64,000 nucleotides of DNA. It comes from Shinella granuli (GTDB lineage Bacteria > Pseudomonadota > Alphaproteobacteria > Rhizobiales > Rhizobiaceae). Within the stretch, counting starts at the first letter, position 1. The number at the start of each line of letters is the position of its first letter. Below, piece after piece: positions 37,837 through 46,313 of the stretch. Below the pieces are notes generated by a model. That model saw only the letters and a list, made by a program, of their open reading frames with translations. It was not told the DNA's origin and did not search any database. The translations under genes and the position numbers were made by a program. The stretch is from positions 62,001 through 126,000 of the forward strand of contig NZ_SLVX01000006.1 of NCBI RefSeq assembly GCF_004341885.1, read 5' to 3'.

Positions 37837-38574
37837 TCAGCGCCAGTCGCCGATCGCCGCCTGGATGACGGCCATCGCCGCCACCGCCGCCGTGTCCGCG
37901 CGCAGGATGCGGGGGCCGAGCGGGATCGGCGTCACGAAGTCGAGATTGCGCAGCAGCGCGCGCTCCTCGTCGGAAAAGCCGCCCTCCGGGCCGACGAGCA
38001 GGGCGAGCCTGCGCTCCTCGATCGCCTGCAGCGCCGGCAGCGGGTTCTGGCTGCCGTGACCCTCGTCGCAGAAGATGATGCGCCGCTCGCGCGGCCACTC
38101 GGCCAGCAGCTCCTCAAGCTTCCTCGGTGCCGTGACCTGCGGGATCGCCAGGATGCCGCATTGCTCCGCCGCCTCGACGGCGTTCGCCTGCAGCCGTTCG
38201 AGGCTGGTGATCTTGCCCTGCACATGCTGGGTGAGGACGGGCTGCAGCACGCCGGCACCCATCTCCACCGCCTTCTGCACGATATAGTCGAGCCGGCCGA
38301 CCTTCAGCGGCGCGAAGAGATAGTGGAGGTCTGACGGTGCCGGCTGCGGCCGGGTCTGCTCGACGGGGGTCAGGACGAGGCGCTTGCGGGTCGGGAAGGA
38401 GAGCGTGGCGTGCCACTCGCCGTCGCGGCCGTTGAAGAGCAGAACGGCATCGCCCTCCGCCATGCGCAGCACGTTGGCGAGATAGTGGAAATGGTCCTTC
38501 GACGCCTCGAAGGCCACGCCCGCGGCAAGGGCGTCGCCGACGAAGAGGCGCTGCATCCGGTAATTGGCGCGCAT
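37837..38574 (-). CDS. rsmE: 16S rRNA m3U1498 methyltransferase RsmE
   Basis: A 245-residue SPOUT-class enzyme that methylates N3 of U1498 in 16S r[23 protein letters not shown] is the N-terminal PUA-like part. The knotted SAM site is [15 protein letters not shown], then [24 protein letters not shown] precedes the ATG. It follows the phosphate transporter by 10 bp in the same direction. Confidence 0.95.
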   Translation of the reverse strand: MRANYRMQRLFVGDALAAGVAFEASKDHFHYLANVLRMAEGDAVLLFNGRDGEWHATLSFPTRKRLVLTPVEQTRPQPAPSDLHYLFAPLKVGRLDYIVQKAVEMGAGVLQPVLTQHVQGKITSLERLQANAVEAAEQCGILAIPQVTAPRKLEELLAEWPRERRIIFCDEGHGSQNPLPALQAIEERRLALLVGPEGGFSDEERALLRNLDFVTPIPLGPRILRADTAAVAAMAVIQAAIGDWR

Positions 38575-38584
38575 GGTCTGTCTC

Positions 38585-40087
38585 TCAGGTGAAAAGCGCG
38601 TTGAGGGCGAGGAAGACGATGGCCGAGAGGATCGCCGAGATGGGCAGCGTCACGATCCAGGCCGAGACGATCGTCATGAAATGGGAGCGCCGCACGAGGT
38701 AGCGCCGGCGCGTCTCGTGGAGGTTCACCGGCTCCTCTTCCTCGGGGGCGATGCGGCTGCCGCGGTTGCGGATATAGTCGATGCGGCGCCGGGAATTGCG
38801 CGTGTACCACTCGCGGAACAGGCCGACGCCGAAGACGGCGCCGATGGCGATATGCGTCGAGGAGACGGGAATGGCGAAGGCCGAGGCCGTCAGCACCGCG
38901 ACGGCGGAGGATAGCGCCACGCAGAAGGCGCGCATCGGGTTGAGCTTGGTGATCTCGCTGCCGACGATGCGAATGAGGCGCGGGCCGAAGAGCAGCAGGC
39001 CGAGCGAGATGCCGAAGGCGCCGATGACCATGACCCAGAGCGGGATACCGGTTCCGCCTTCCGCGCCCGAACGCAGCGCCGAGACCACGCCGTAGAGCGG
39101 GCCGACGGCATTCGACACGTCGTTGGCGCCATGGGCGAAGGAGAGCAGCGCCGCCGAACAGATCAGCGGGATGCGGAACAGTGTGCGCAGCGACTGGTTG
39201 CGGTTGTCGAGCCCTTCCGCATGGCGCCGGACGATCGGCCGGGTGACGACATAGGTGGCGAGCCCGACGCCAAGGCCGATGAGAAGGGCGGTGCGGAAGG
39301 AAAGGTCGACCGTCCCATTGGTACCGCCATTGACGATGAAGGCCGCGAAGGCGCCCGCCATGACCGCGACCAGAACCGGCACCCAGGTCCTTGCCGCGCC
39401 GATCTTGTCCTCGCGGTAGATGATGAATTCCTTGATGAAGTAGAGGAACAGCGCGGCGATCACGCCGCCGAGGATCGGCGAGACGGTCCAGCTCACGACG
39501 ATGACGGCGATCGCGTCCCATTGCACGCTGTGGAAGCCGCTCGCCGCCGCCCCCGCGCCGATTACGCCGCCGATGATGGCGTGGGTGGTGGAGATCGGCG
39601 CATTGGCGATCGTGGCGATGTTGATCCAGAGCGCGGCGGAGACGAGGGCCGCCATCATCGCCCAGGCATAGGTCTCGGGGGTCGGGAAGATCAACCGGTC
39701 GACGATGCCGGAGGCGACCGTCGCCGCCACGCCCTGGCCGGCGAGCAGCGCCCCGGCGATCTCGAAGACCGCGGCGATGACGAGGGCGACGCCGAGGCTC
39801 ATGGCGCGCGCGCCGACCGCCGCGCCGACATTGTTCGTCACGTCGTTGGCGCCGATGTTCATGGCCATGTAGGCGGCGAGCGCGGCAGTGATGGCGACGA
39901 CCAGAACGCCCGGCGTGCCGGTGGCAAAGCTGTTGGCGACGGCCATGGCGATCAGGAGGAAGACGAGGGCGATGCCGACGCCCGTCCACGAGCGCAGCAC
40001 GAAATGCGTCGCCTGTTCGGTGAAGGTGAGTTTTTCCAGGTCCTTGTCCAGCGTCGGCTTGCGTAGCTGAACCTGTGAATTGGCCAT
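38585..40087 (-). CDS. PiT-family inorganic phosphate transporter
   Basis: A 500-residue low-affinity phosphate permease with about ten spans. The two inverted family motifs are both present: [17 protein letters not shown] in the N-terminal half and [17 protein letters not shown] in the C-terminal half, each with its [10 protein letters not shown] or [10 protein letters not shown] partner. A cytoplasmic loop of about 60 basic residues precedes the last span. GGAGCAGCAGGA lies at the ATG. It shares a transcript direction and a 10-bp gap with rsmE. Confidence 0.93.
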   Translation of the reverse strand: MANSQVQLRKPTLDKDLEKLTFTEQATHFVLRSWTGVGIALVFLLIAMAVANSFATGTPGVLVVAITAALAAYMAMNIGANDVTNNVGAAVGARAMSLGVALVIAAVFEIAGALLAGQGVAATVASGIVDRLIFPTPETYAWAMMAALVSAALWINIATIANAPISTTHAIIGGVIGAGAAASGFHSVQWDAIAVIVVSWTVSPILGGVIAALFLYFIKEFIIYREDKIGAARTWVPVLVAVMAGAFAAFIVNGGTNGTVDLSFRTALLIGLGVGLATYVVTRPIVRRHAEGLDNRNQSLRTLFRIPLICSAALLSFAHGANDVSNAVGPLYGVVSALRSGAEGGTGIPLWVMVIGAFGISLGLLLFGPRLIRIVGSEITKLNPMRAFCVALSSAVAVLTASAFAIPVSSTHIAIGAVFGVGLFREWYTRNSRRRIDYIRNRGSRIAPEEEEPVNLHETRRRYLVRRSHFMTIVSAWIVTLPISAILSAIVFLALNALFT

Positions 40088-40328
40088 TCCTGCTGCTCCG
40101 TTTTGGAGCCCTGACGCGACCGCCGGGATCGTCTGCCGGTGCTTTCGCCCTTCTCTTCATCGCCGGTCCGCGCCGATGCCTTGGCATCGGTTGGGCCGGT
40201 TCCTCGCGAGCGGACGAAAATCCCGCGGCGGTCCTCCGTCCGGAGGCCGTGTCAGGGGCTCTCAGCCGACAGGCACTATCGCCTCAGCGCATCGGCGGCA
40301 ATATGACAAGGGTCGATCCGGGGCGTTA

Positions 40329-40844
40329 TCAGGCGTCGGGCATGTCGTTCGCGGCGATTTCGGCGAGCATCTTGCGCTCGAAGGCGAGAATGAGGTCCTT
40401 GAGGCCCGGTTCCTGCACGCGGCTGGCGGCTTCCGCGCAGCTCACCCATTCGGCGCGCCGTTCGTCCTTCTCGGGGAAATTCTTGCTGAGGTCGCCGACG
40501 GCGAGCGGGAAGACGCGCACCCGGCAATCGACCTTCAGCCCGTGCGGCAGGCCCTTCAGGTAGTTGTAGCTGCCGATCGGCGTATCGTGGATGTCCCCCT
40601 TGACGCCTGCCTCTTCCCAGGCCTCGCGCGCCGCCGCAGCCGAAGCGCTCTTGCCGTCCATCGGCCAGCCCTTGGGAATGACCCAGCGACCCGTGTCGCG
40701 GCTGGTGATGAGGAGGATTTCGATCGCCGGCTTCTTCTTCCTCACCCGATAGCACAGCGCTCCATATTGTTCCCGGACGGGCCGGCGGAACATGAGATGG
40801 ACGTCGCTGACGATACGGTTGAGAATGTTCAAAGCCCTTTTCAT
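40329..40844 (-). CDS. Nudix hydrolase
   Basis: A 171-residue pyrophosphohydrolase. The Nudix box is GKSASAAAAREAWEEAG followed by the usual hydrophobic residue, and WVIPKGWPMDG just before it is the substrate side typical of diadenosine/diphosphoinositol polyphosphate-type members. The start at 40844 has GAGGA almost touching the ATG; the Met 51 bases in (MFRRPVREQ) is the alternative. The substrate is unknown. Confidence 0.88.
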   Translation of the reverse strand: MKRALNILNRIVSDVHLMFRRPVREQYGALCYRVRKKKPAIEILLITSRDTGRWVIPKGWPMDGKSASAAAAREAWEEAGVKGDIHDTPIGSYNYLKGLPHGLKVDCRVRVFPLAVGDLSKNFPEKDERRAEWVSCAEAASRVQEPGLKDLILAFERKMLAEIAANDMPDA

Positions 40845-40913
40845 TCCTCTTGTCGGGATGCGCTGTTCGAGTCGGTTTAGCCTATCTTGCTTGCGCGGGA
40901 TTTGCGGCGCAAG

Positions 40914-41708
40914 TCAGGCTTGTGGCGGAAGGCCGCGCTTTTGCATGCGTAACTGCGAAATTCTCTGCCATTCGCCGCTGCGCTCGGCCTCGCGGATGGC
41001 GGTGGCGATGTAATCCATGTGCGCCTGGGCGGCCTTTCGCGCCGCCGGCCCGTCACCGGCCATGATCGCCGCATAGATCGCCTCGTGCTGGGCGAGCAGG
41101 TGGCCACGCGCCTCCTCGGAGGAGAAAACGAGGTGGCGGTGGAAAAAGATCCCCTGGGCGAGCAGCCGGTAGCAGGCGCGCAGCGTGTGCAGCAGCACGA
41201 TGTTGTGCGCGGCCTCGCCGATCGCGTTGTGCAGCTCCACGTCGGTTTCCAGCTCCGCATCGAAGGAGCCGCCCGCATGGGCCGCGCGCATCGCCTCCAT
41301 GATGCGCGTCAGCATCTGCCGGTCGTATTCCGTGGCGCGGCGGGCGGCGAGCTCGGCGGTGATGCCCTCCAGTTCGCGGCGGTACTCGACATAGTCCTCC
41401 GTCGCGCGCTGGTGGCGGGCGATGAGGTCGACGACGGGGCGGGAGAACACCTGGCCGATGATGTCGGCGACATAGGTGCCGCCGCCGTGCTGGCTGACCA
41501 GCAGGCCGCGGGTCTCCAGCTCCTTCAGCGCCTCGCGCAGGATGGGGCGGGAGACGTCGAGACGCCTGGAAAGCTCGCGTTCGCCCGGCAGCCGGTCGCC
41601 GTCGCGCAGCACGCCTTCGAGCAGCAGCAGTTCGATCTGCCGCACGACCTCGTCGGCGGTGCGGCTGTGGCTGATGCGGGCGAAAAGGTCGAAGGCGGTG
41701 TCGGTCAC
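40914..41708 (-). CDS. GntR-family regulator, FadR/FCD subfamily
   Basis: A 264-residue regulator. Residues 20-85 form the winged helix (VVRQIELLLLEGVLRDGDRL then ERELSRRLDVSRPILREALK and GLLVSQHGGGTYVA). The C-terminal FCD domain carries His ligands in ETDVELHNAIGEAAHN and LAQHEAIYAAI, which bind a metal that helps to sense a hydroxy or dicarboxylic acid. The start is a GTG at 41708 with no strong ribosome site. A 21-bp dyad sits 29 bp upstream. The related LldR/GlcC group controls lactate and glycolate genes, and glcDEF lies 3 kb away, but a LysR gene is closer to glcD. Confidence 0.9.
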   Translation of the reverse strand: MTDTAFDLFARISHSRTADEVVRQIELLLLEGVLRDGDRLPGERELSRRLDVSRPILREALKELETRGLLVSQHGGGTYVADIIGQVFSRPVVDLIARHQRATEDYVEYRRELEGITAELAARRATEYDRQMLTRIMEAMRAAHAGGSFDAELETDVELHNAIGEAAHNIVLLHTLRACYRLLAQGIFFHRHLVFSSEEARGHLLAQHEAIYAAIMAGDGPAARKAAQAHMDYIATAIREAERSGEWQRISQLRMQKRGLPPQA

Positions 41709-41736
41709 CGGTGAACACTAGCAATGCGGGCCGAAA

Positions 41737-41757
41737 CTGGTCAACAATCTTGTCCAG
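41737..41757. promoter_or_regulatory. operator-like dyad before the GntR gene
   Basis: CTGGTCAA-N5-TTGTCCAG is a near-perfect dyad (7 of 8 pairs), with the TGGTC core usual for FCD-subfamily GntR sites. It lies 29-49 bp before the GTG start, in the divergent region shared with DUF3422, so autoregulation is likely. Confidence 0.55.
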
Positions 41758-41850
41758 TCGGGAGGATCGGGCCTGCGTCAATGCGCCCTATCTCCAGGGG
41801 CCTGACATTTGTTAAGACTATGCTGTTGCACATGAGGGGACAGTGCAGAC

Positions 41851-43128
41851 ATGGCAAAAGGCAGCTTCGCCTTTCCGCAGGCGACCGCGCGTGCGCAGGC
41901 GCTGGGGGAAATTCACGCAAGACCATACGCGCTGGTGCCGTCGCCGCGCGTCATCTTCCAGCTCGCCTTCCTGACCGAAGGCGGCTCGGCGGTCGATCAC
42001 GCCGTGATGGGGGAACTGTCGCGCTCGCGCGGCATCTCCCCGCCGGGGCGCGATTCCAGCCACCATGCGCTGAGCTGGGGGCAGGGCACGCTGCGCTGGG
42101 AACGGCACACCGAGTTCTCGACCTATTTCTGGGACGCGCCGGCGCCGGAAAAGTTCGGCGGCGAGGTTCCGGTCCATCCGTTCGGCGATAGCTTTTCGCC
42201 GCCCGGCACGCTGATCTCGGGCGTGCGCCTGGAAATCCGGCCGGACACGCCGGAAACCCGCGCGGCGGTCTCCACCTTCGACCCGACGAGCCTCTGTTAC
42301 AGCGAGATCAAGAACGGCCAGGGCGCGATCCTCACCGACTTCCGCCAGAACGGCGACGGGCTGACGCAGATCCTCGTCATCGACCGCGGCATGACCGAGG
42401 CCGGGCGTGGCGCGCTCGTCCAGCGCCTGCTGGACATCGAGACCTACCGCACGCTCGCCATGATGGGCCTGCCGCTCGCCCAGTCGCTCTCGCCGGATAT
42501 CCGCCGCATCGAGGACGGGCTGACCGGCATCACCAATGCCATGAAGCAGCATGCCCGCGAGAAGGCCGATACGCTGCTGACGGAGATCACCCGGCTCGCC
42601 GCTGAGCTGGAGGCCAATGCGGCGCTCAGCCTCTATCGCTTCGGCGCCAGCCGCGCCTATTACGGCATCGTGCAGGAGCGCATCCGCACGCTCGCCGAGA
42701 CGGCGGTGTCCGGCTACGAGACCCTCGGCTTCTTCCTGGAACGGCGCCTGGCGCCCGCCATGCGCACCTGTCAGTCGGTGGAGGAGCGGCAGGCGAACCT
42801 GTCGCGGAAGCTCGCCCGCGCCACGGCGCTTTTGAGGAGCTGGATCGACGTGGAGCTGGAGCAGCTCAACACGAGCCTGCTCAACTCCATGGACCGCCGC
42901 GCGAAGCTGCAACTGCGCCTGCAGCAGACCGTCGAAGGCCTGTCGGTCGCGGCGATCTCCTATTACGTGGTCGGCCTCTTCGGCTATGTCGCCAAGGCGG
43001 CGCACGGGCTCGGCCTGCCGGTCAAGCCGGAAACGCTGACCGGCATCGCCGTGCCCTTCGTCATCGCCGGCATGTGGCTGCTCGTGCGCGCCATCCGCCA
43101 GCGCCATGCGGAAGAGGACAAACATTAG
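41851..43128 (+). CDS. DUF3422 family membrane protein
   Basis: A 425-residue protein of the DUF3422 family. The N-terminal two-thirds is soluble, starting GEIHARPYALVPSPRVIFQL, with a helical middle section (DGLTGITNAMKQHAREKADT). Two spans lie near the C-terminus (VAAISYYVVGLFGYVAKAAH and GIAVPFVIAGMWLLVRAI), so it is probably an inner-membrane protein with a large cytoplasmic part. The function is unknown. Its stop codon lies within the start of a repeat copy. Confidence 0.88.
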   Translation: MAKGSFAFPQATARAQALGEIHARPYALVPSPRVIFQLAFLTEGGSAVDHAVMGELSRSRGISPPGRDSSHHALSWGQGTLRWERHTEFSTYFWDAPAPEKFGGEVPVHPFGDSFSPPGTLISGVRLEIRPDTPETRAAVSTFDPTSLCYSEIKNGQGAILTDFRQNGDGLTQILVIDRGMTEAGRGALVQRLLDIETYRTLAMMGLPLAQSLSPDIRRIEDGLTGITNAMKQHAREKADTLLTEITRLAAELEANAALSLYRFGASRAYYGIVQERIRTLAETAVSGYETLGFFLERRLAPAMRTCQSVEERQANLSRKLARATALLRSWIDVELEQLNTSLLNSMDRRAKLQLRLQQTVEGLSVAAISYYVVGLFGYVAKAAHGLGLPVKPETLTGIAVPFVIAGMWLLVRAIRQRHAEEDKH

Positions 43129-43188
43129 AGCAATGCCAGCAAAAGTGTGCAGCGGTTTTACGTCCGGAATTGCGTAAAAGCAAAGAGA
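43125..43188. repeat. TTAGAGCA interspersed repeat, copy B (full)
   Basis: TTAGAGCA, a CCAGCAAAAGTGTGCAGCGG segment, TTTTACGTCCGGAATTGCGT and AAAAGCAAAGAGA form a compact unit of about 64 bp that I recognise as a frequent intergenic repeat in rhizobia. Copy C at 43764-43825 has the same ends and orientation. Confidence 0.65.
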
Positions 43189-43220
43189 CCGGGCCGTAAA
43201 GCGTAGCGACCTGCCACCGC

Positions 43221-43733
43221 TCAGGTCGACAGGTCGCACTGGTAGCGCGGCACGCCGTCGGTGACGACAAAGCCGGTGTCCCAGCCGAAGCCGGCCTCGT
43301 CCTGCTTCGCGAGCTTTTCCTGTGCGGCAAGGCCCCGCTCCCTGAACGCGGCCTCGGCGGCTTCCAGCGCGTCTGCCGGAAAGATGACGGCGTGGTAGCT
43401 GAAGCCGCTGGCAAGCGCCGTGATATAGACCTCGATCTCCTTGACCGGCACGCCGCGCCAGGTGCCGCCCGTCACGGGCAGGACGATGTGCAGGTACTCG
43501 TCCTGCGGCCGGACGGAGGGCGGACCGAAGACGGCCTCGTAGCCGGCCGGAATGGCGATCGCGCCTTCCTTGCGGGCGAAGGCGTAGCTCGATTGCAGGA
43601 GGCCCGCCAGCGCGTCGCTGTAGTCGCAGGCATCGTCGAAACCCTGGAGCAGGTCGTCGAGCGGCCTTGCGCCGGCCGCTGCCGGAAGCGCCAGCCCGAC
43701 CAGTGCCGCCATCATTGCCATCCTGCCGATCAT
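43221..43733 (-). CDS. secreted protein of unknown function between two repeats
   Basis: A 170-residue protein with a Sec signal at the N-terminus (MAMMAALVGLALPAAAGA). The mature part has HIVLPVTGGTWRGVPVKEIE and AFRERGLAAQEKLA, then GWDTGFVVTDGVPRYQCDL, with two cysteines (CDYSDA and YQCD) that could pair. GGAGAGGA lies 6 bases before the ATG. I do not recognise a family. It is bracketed by copies of one interspersed repeat, which is unusual for this window. Confidence 0.72.
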   Translation of the reverse strand: MIGRMAMMAALVGLALPAAAGARPLDDLLQGFDDACDYSDALAGLLQSSYAFARKEGAIAIPAGYEAVFGPPSVRPQDEYLHIVLPVTGGTWRGVPVKEIEVYITALASGFSYHAVIFPADALEAAEAAFRERGLAAQEKLAKQDEAGFGWDTGFVVTDGVPRYQCDLST

Positions 43734-43763
43734 CGCCGTCCTCTCCGCCGTGGGGCCGGCAGC

Positions 43764-43825
43764 TTAGAGCATTTCCAGCCGAAGCGAAGTCGCTTCGGTG
43801 TTGGATAATGCGGTAAAAGCAAGAA
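43764..43825. repeat. TTAGAGCA interspersed repeat, copy C
   Basis: It begins TTAGAGCATTTCCAGCC and ends GCGGTAAAAGCAAGA, matching copy B at both ends; the centre differs and contains CCGAAGCGAAGTCGCTTCGG, a hairpin. Copies B and C flank one gene in the same orientation. Confidence 0.62.
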
Positions 43826-43875
43826 TCCAGCGCAAGGGTCCGCCCGTGCCAATCGGGCCTGTGCGGCGACGGTGC

Positions 43876-44772
43876 TCAGCGCTCCCAATAGGGCAGGGGG
43901 CCGTAGAGGTCGGCGAGATAGTCGATGAACAGCCGCACCTTGACGGGCAGGAACTGCCGGCTCGGATAGACCGCCGAGAGCACCACGTTGCGGGAGCCCT
44001 CGTATTGCGGCAGCACCTGCACGAGCTCGCCGCTCTTCAGCGCCGGCCCGACATCCCAGGTCGAGCGCAGCGCGATGCCCATGCCGGAGAACACCGCCTC
44101 GCGCACCACCTCGCTGGAATTGGTGTAGAGCTGTCCCTGCGGGCGATAGGTGACATTGCCCTCCGGCCCTTCCAGCCGCCAGACGTCCTGGGTGTGCGGC
44201 GGCAGGCAGGCATGGGCGGGAAGCGCGTCGAGCGAGGCCGGCATGCCGTGGCGGGCGATATAGTCCGGCGAGGCGCACAACACGCGCCGCACCGAGGCGA
44301 GCCGCCGGGCGACCAGCGAGGAATCGGAGAGTTCGCCGATGCGGATCGCAAGGTCGAACCCGCCGCCGACGATGTCGGAGAAGTCGTCGGTCAGCATCAG
44401 GTTGACGACGAGCTCGGGATAGGCGTCCATGAAGCCCTTGAGATTGGGGGCGATATGCATGCGGCCGAAGGAGGTGGGCGCGGAGATCCGCAGCGTGCCG
44501 CGCACGGCGCCGGAGCGGCCTGAGACGAAGGCTTCCGCCTCCTCGATGCCGGCAAGGATGCCGACAATGCGGTCATAGAAGCCCTGGCCGGCCTCGGTCA
44601 GCGAGATCTGCCGCGTCGTGCGCTGGAAGAGGCGGGTGCCGAGGCGCTCCTCCAACCGCTTCACCCGCTTGGAGACGACCGCTGGCGACAGGCCGAGCGC
44701 CCGGCCGGCCGCCGACATGCTGCCCATGGCGATGACGCGGGAGAAGATTTCGAGGTCGCCGAGATTTGTCAT
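43876..44772 (-). CDS. LysR-family regulator divergent from glcD
   Basis: A 298-residue LysR protein of the short-dyad CrgA/DsdC-like branch. The helix-turn-helix covers residues 4-62 (LEIFSRVIAMGSMSAAGRAL then SPAVVSKRVKRLEERLGTRL). The effector domain has GFDLAIRIGELSDSSLVARR and SGMGIALRSTWDVGP. The ATG at 44772 leaves a 104-bp divergent gap to glcD. A perfect dyad with a T-N11-A core lies in that gap, so it very probably controls glcDEF. Confidence 0.92.
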   Translation of the reverse strand: MTNLGDLEIFSRVIAMGSMSAAGRALGLSPAVVSKRVKRLEERLGTRLFQRTTRQISLTEAGQGFYDRIVGILAGIEEAEAFVSGRSGAVRGTLRISAPTSFGRMHIAPNLKGFMDAYPELVVNLMLTDDFSDIVGGGFDLAIRIGELSDSSLVARRLASVRRVLCASPDYIARHGMPASLDALPAHACLPPHTQDVWRLEGPEGNVTYRPQGQLYTNSSEVVREAVFSGMGIALRSTWDVGPALKSGELVQVLPQYEGSRNVVLSAVYPSRQFLPVKVRLFIDYLADLYGPLPYWER

Positions 44773-44833
44773 TCCATCGCGTCCATTCTTGCCGAAACGG
44801 ACAAAATGCTTAGCATTTGCACCCTGCAATAGG

Positions 44834-44858
44834 AAGTGGTAAAGAAAACAGACCACTT
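44834..44858. promoter_or_regulatory. LysR-type operator between lysR and glcD
   Basis: AAGTGGT-N11-ACCACTT is a perfect 7-bp dyad whose inner bases give the T-N11-A that defines LysR boxes. It lies 19-43 bp before the glcD start and 62-86 bp before the lysR start. Confidence 0.7.
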
Positions 44859-44876
44859 GATGCGGGAGGCCAAGAC

Positions 44877-46313
44877 ATGGATCAGATCGGGTTCCTGGAA
44901 CCGCGGCCGGCGGTTCTTTCCCGCCGCCGGGAGATCGTCGCCGATCTCCTCGATCTGCTGCCGGAAGGCTGTCTGGTGCACGAGCCGCGCGAGCTCGTGC
45001 CCTTCGAGACGGATGCCTTCGTGTCCTATCGCCGCCTGCCGCTCGCCGTCGCCCTGCCGGAGACGACCGCGCAGGTCGCCGCCGTCTTGAAATACTGCCA
45101 TCGCTACGGCGTGCCCGTCGTGCCGCGCGGCGCCGGCACCTCGCTTTCGGGCGGCGCGATCCCGCAGGAGGACGCCGTCGTCGTCGGCCTCTCCAAGATG
45201 GCGCGCATCCTGGAGGTGGATTTCGCCAACCGCACCGCGACGGTGCAGGCCGGCGTCACCAACCTTGCCATTTCCGATGCCGTCTCGGCCGACGGCTATT
45301 TCTATGCGCCCGATCCGAGCTCCCAGCTCGCCTGCACGATCGGCGGAAATATCGGCATGAATTCCGGCGGCGCGCATTGCCTGAAATACGGCGTGACCAC
45401 GAACAACCTGCTCGGCGTCAAGCTCGTGCTCATCGACGGCACGATCGTCGAGCTCGGCGGCAAGGCGCTCGATGCCGGCGGGCTCGATCTCCTCGGCGTC
45501 GTCTGCGGCGGCGAGGGCCAGCTCGGCATCGTCACCGAGGCGACGGTGCGGCTCATCGCCAGGCCCGAGGGCGCGCGCCCGGTGCTCTTCGGCTTCGATA
45601 CGTCGGAAGCGGCGGGCGCCTGCGTTGCCGATGTCATCGGATCAGGCATCATCCCCGTCGCCATCGAGTTCATGGACAAGCCGGCGATCGAGATCTGCGA
45701 AGCCTTTGCGAAGGCCGGTTATCCGATGGATGTCGAGGCGCTCTTGATCGTCGAGGTCGAGGGGTCCGAGGCCGAGATGGAGGCGATGCTTGCGGGCATC
45801 ATCGAGATTGCCCGGCGCCACGGCGTCAAGGTCGTCAAGGAAAGCCAGTCGGCGACGGAGGCGGCGCTGATCTGGAAGGGCCGCAAGTCCGCCTTCGGCG
45901 CCACCGGCCGCATCGCCGACTATATCTGCATGGACGGCACGGTGCCGCTCGGCCAGTTGCCGTTCGTGCTGCGCGGCACGGCGGAGATCGTCGAGAAATA
46001 CGGCCTGCGCGTCGCCAATGTCTTCCATGCCGGCGACGGCAACATGCATCCGCTGATTCTCTTCAACGCGAACGACCCGGAGGATGCCGCGCGCGCGGAA
46101 GCGGCCGGCAACGATATCCTGAGGCTCTGCGTCGATGCCGGCGGCTGCCTCACCGGCGAGCACGGCGTCGGCATCGAGAAGCGCGACCTGATGCGCCATC
46201 AATATGCCGATGTGGACCTTGCCCAGCAGATGGCGGTGCGCGCGGCGTTCGATCCGCAATGGCTGCTCAACCCGTCCAAGGTCTTCCCGCTCGAAGGGCG
46301 CCCCGCCGCATGA
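44877..46313 (+). CDS. glcD: glycolate oxidase subunit GlcD
   Basis: A 478-residue FAD subunit that oxidises glycolate to glyoxylate with GlcE and GlcF. The FAD site is VPRGAGTSLSGGAIP, then GGNIGMNSGGAHCLKYGVT and GGEGQLGIVTEATVRLI; the C-terminal FAD-linked oxidase cap ends NVFHAGDGNMHPLILF and GEHGVGIEKRDLM. GGGAGGCC precedes ATG 44877. It is coupled to glcE by an ATGA overlap and preceded by the LysR dyad. D-lactate dehydrogenases share the fold, but the three-subunit order points to glycolate. Confidence 0.94.
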   Translation: MDQIGFLEPRPAVLSRRREIVADLLDLLPEGCLVHEPRELVPFETDAFVSYRRLPLAVALPETTAQVAAVLKYCHRYGVPVVPRGAGTSLSGGAIPQEDAVVVGLSKMARILEVDFANRTATVQAGVTNLAISDAVSADGYFYAPDPSSQLACTIGGNIGMNSGGAHCLKYGVTTNNLLGVKLVLIDGTIVELGGKALDAGGLDLLGVVCGGEGQLGIVTEATVRLIARPEGARPVLFGFDTSEAAGACVADVIGSGIIPVAIEFMDKPAIEICEAFAKAGYPMDVEALLIVEVEGSEAEMEAMLAGIIEIARRHGVKVVKESQSATEAALIWKGRKSAFGATGRIADYICMDGTVPLGQLPFVLRGTAEIVEKYGLRVANVFHAGDGNMHPLILFNANDPEDAARAEAAGNDILRLCVDAGGCLTGEHGVGIEKRDLMRHQYADVDLAQQMAVRAAFDPQWLLNPSKVFPLEGRPAA

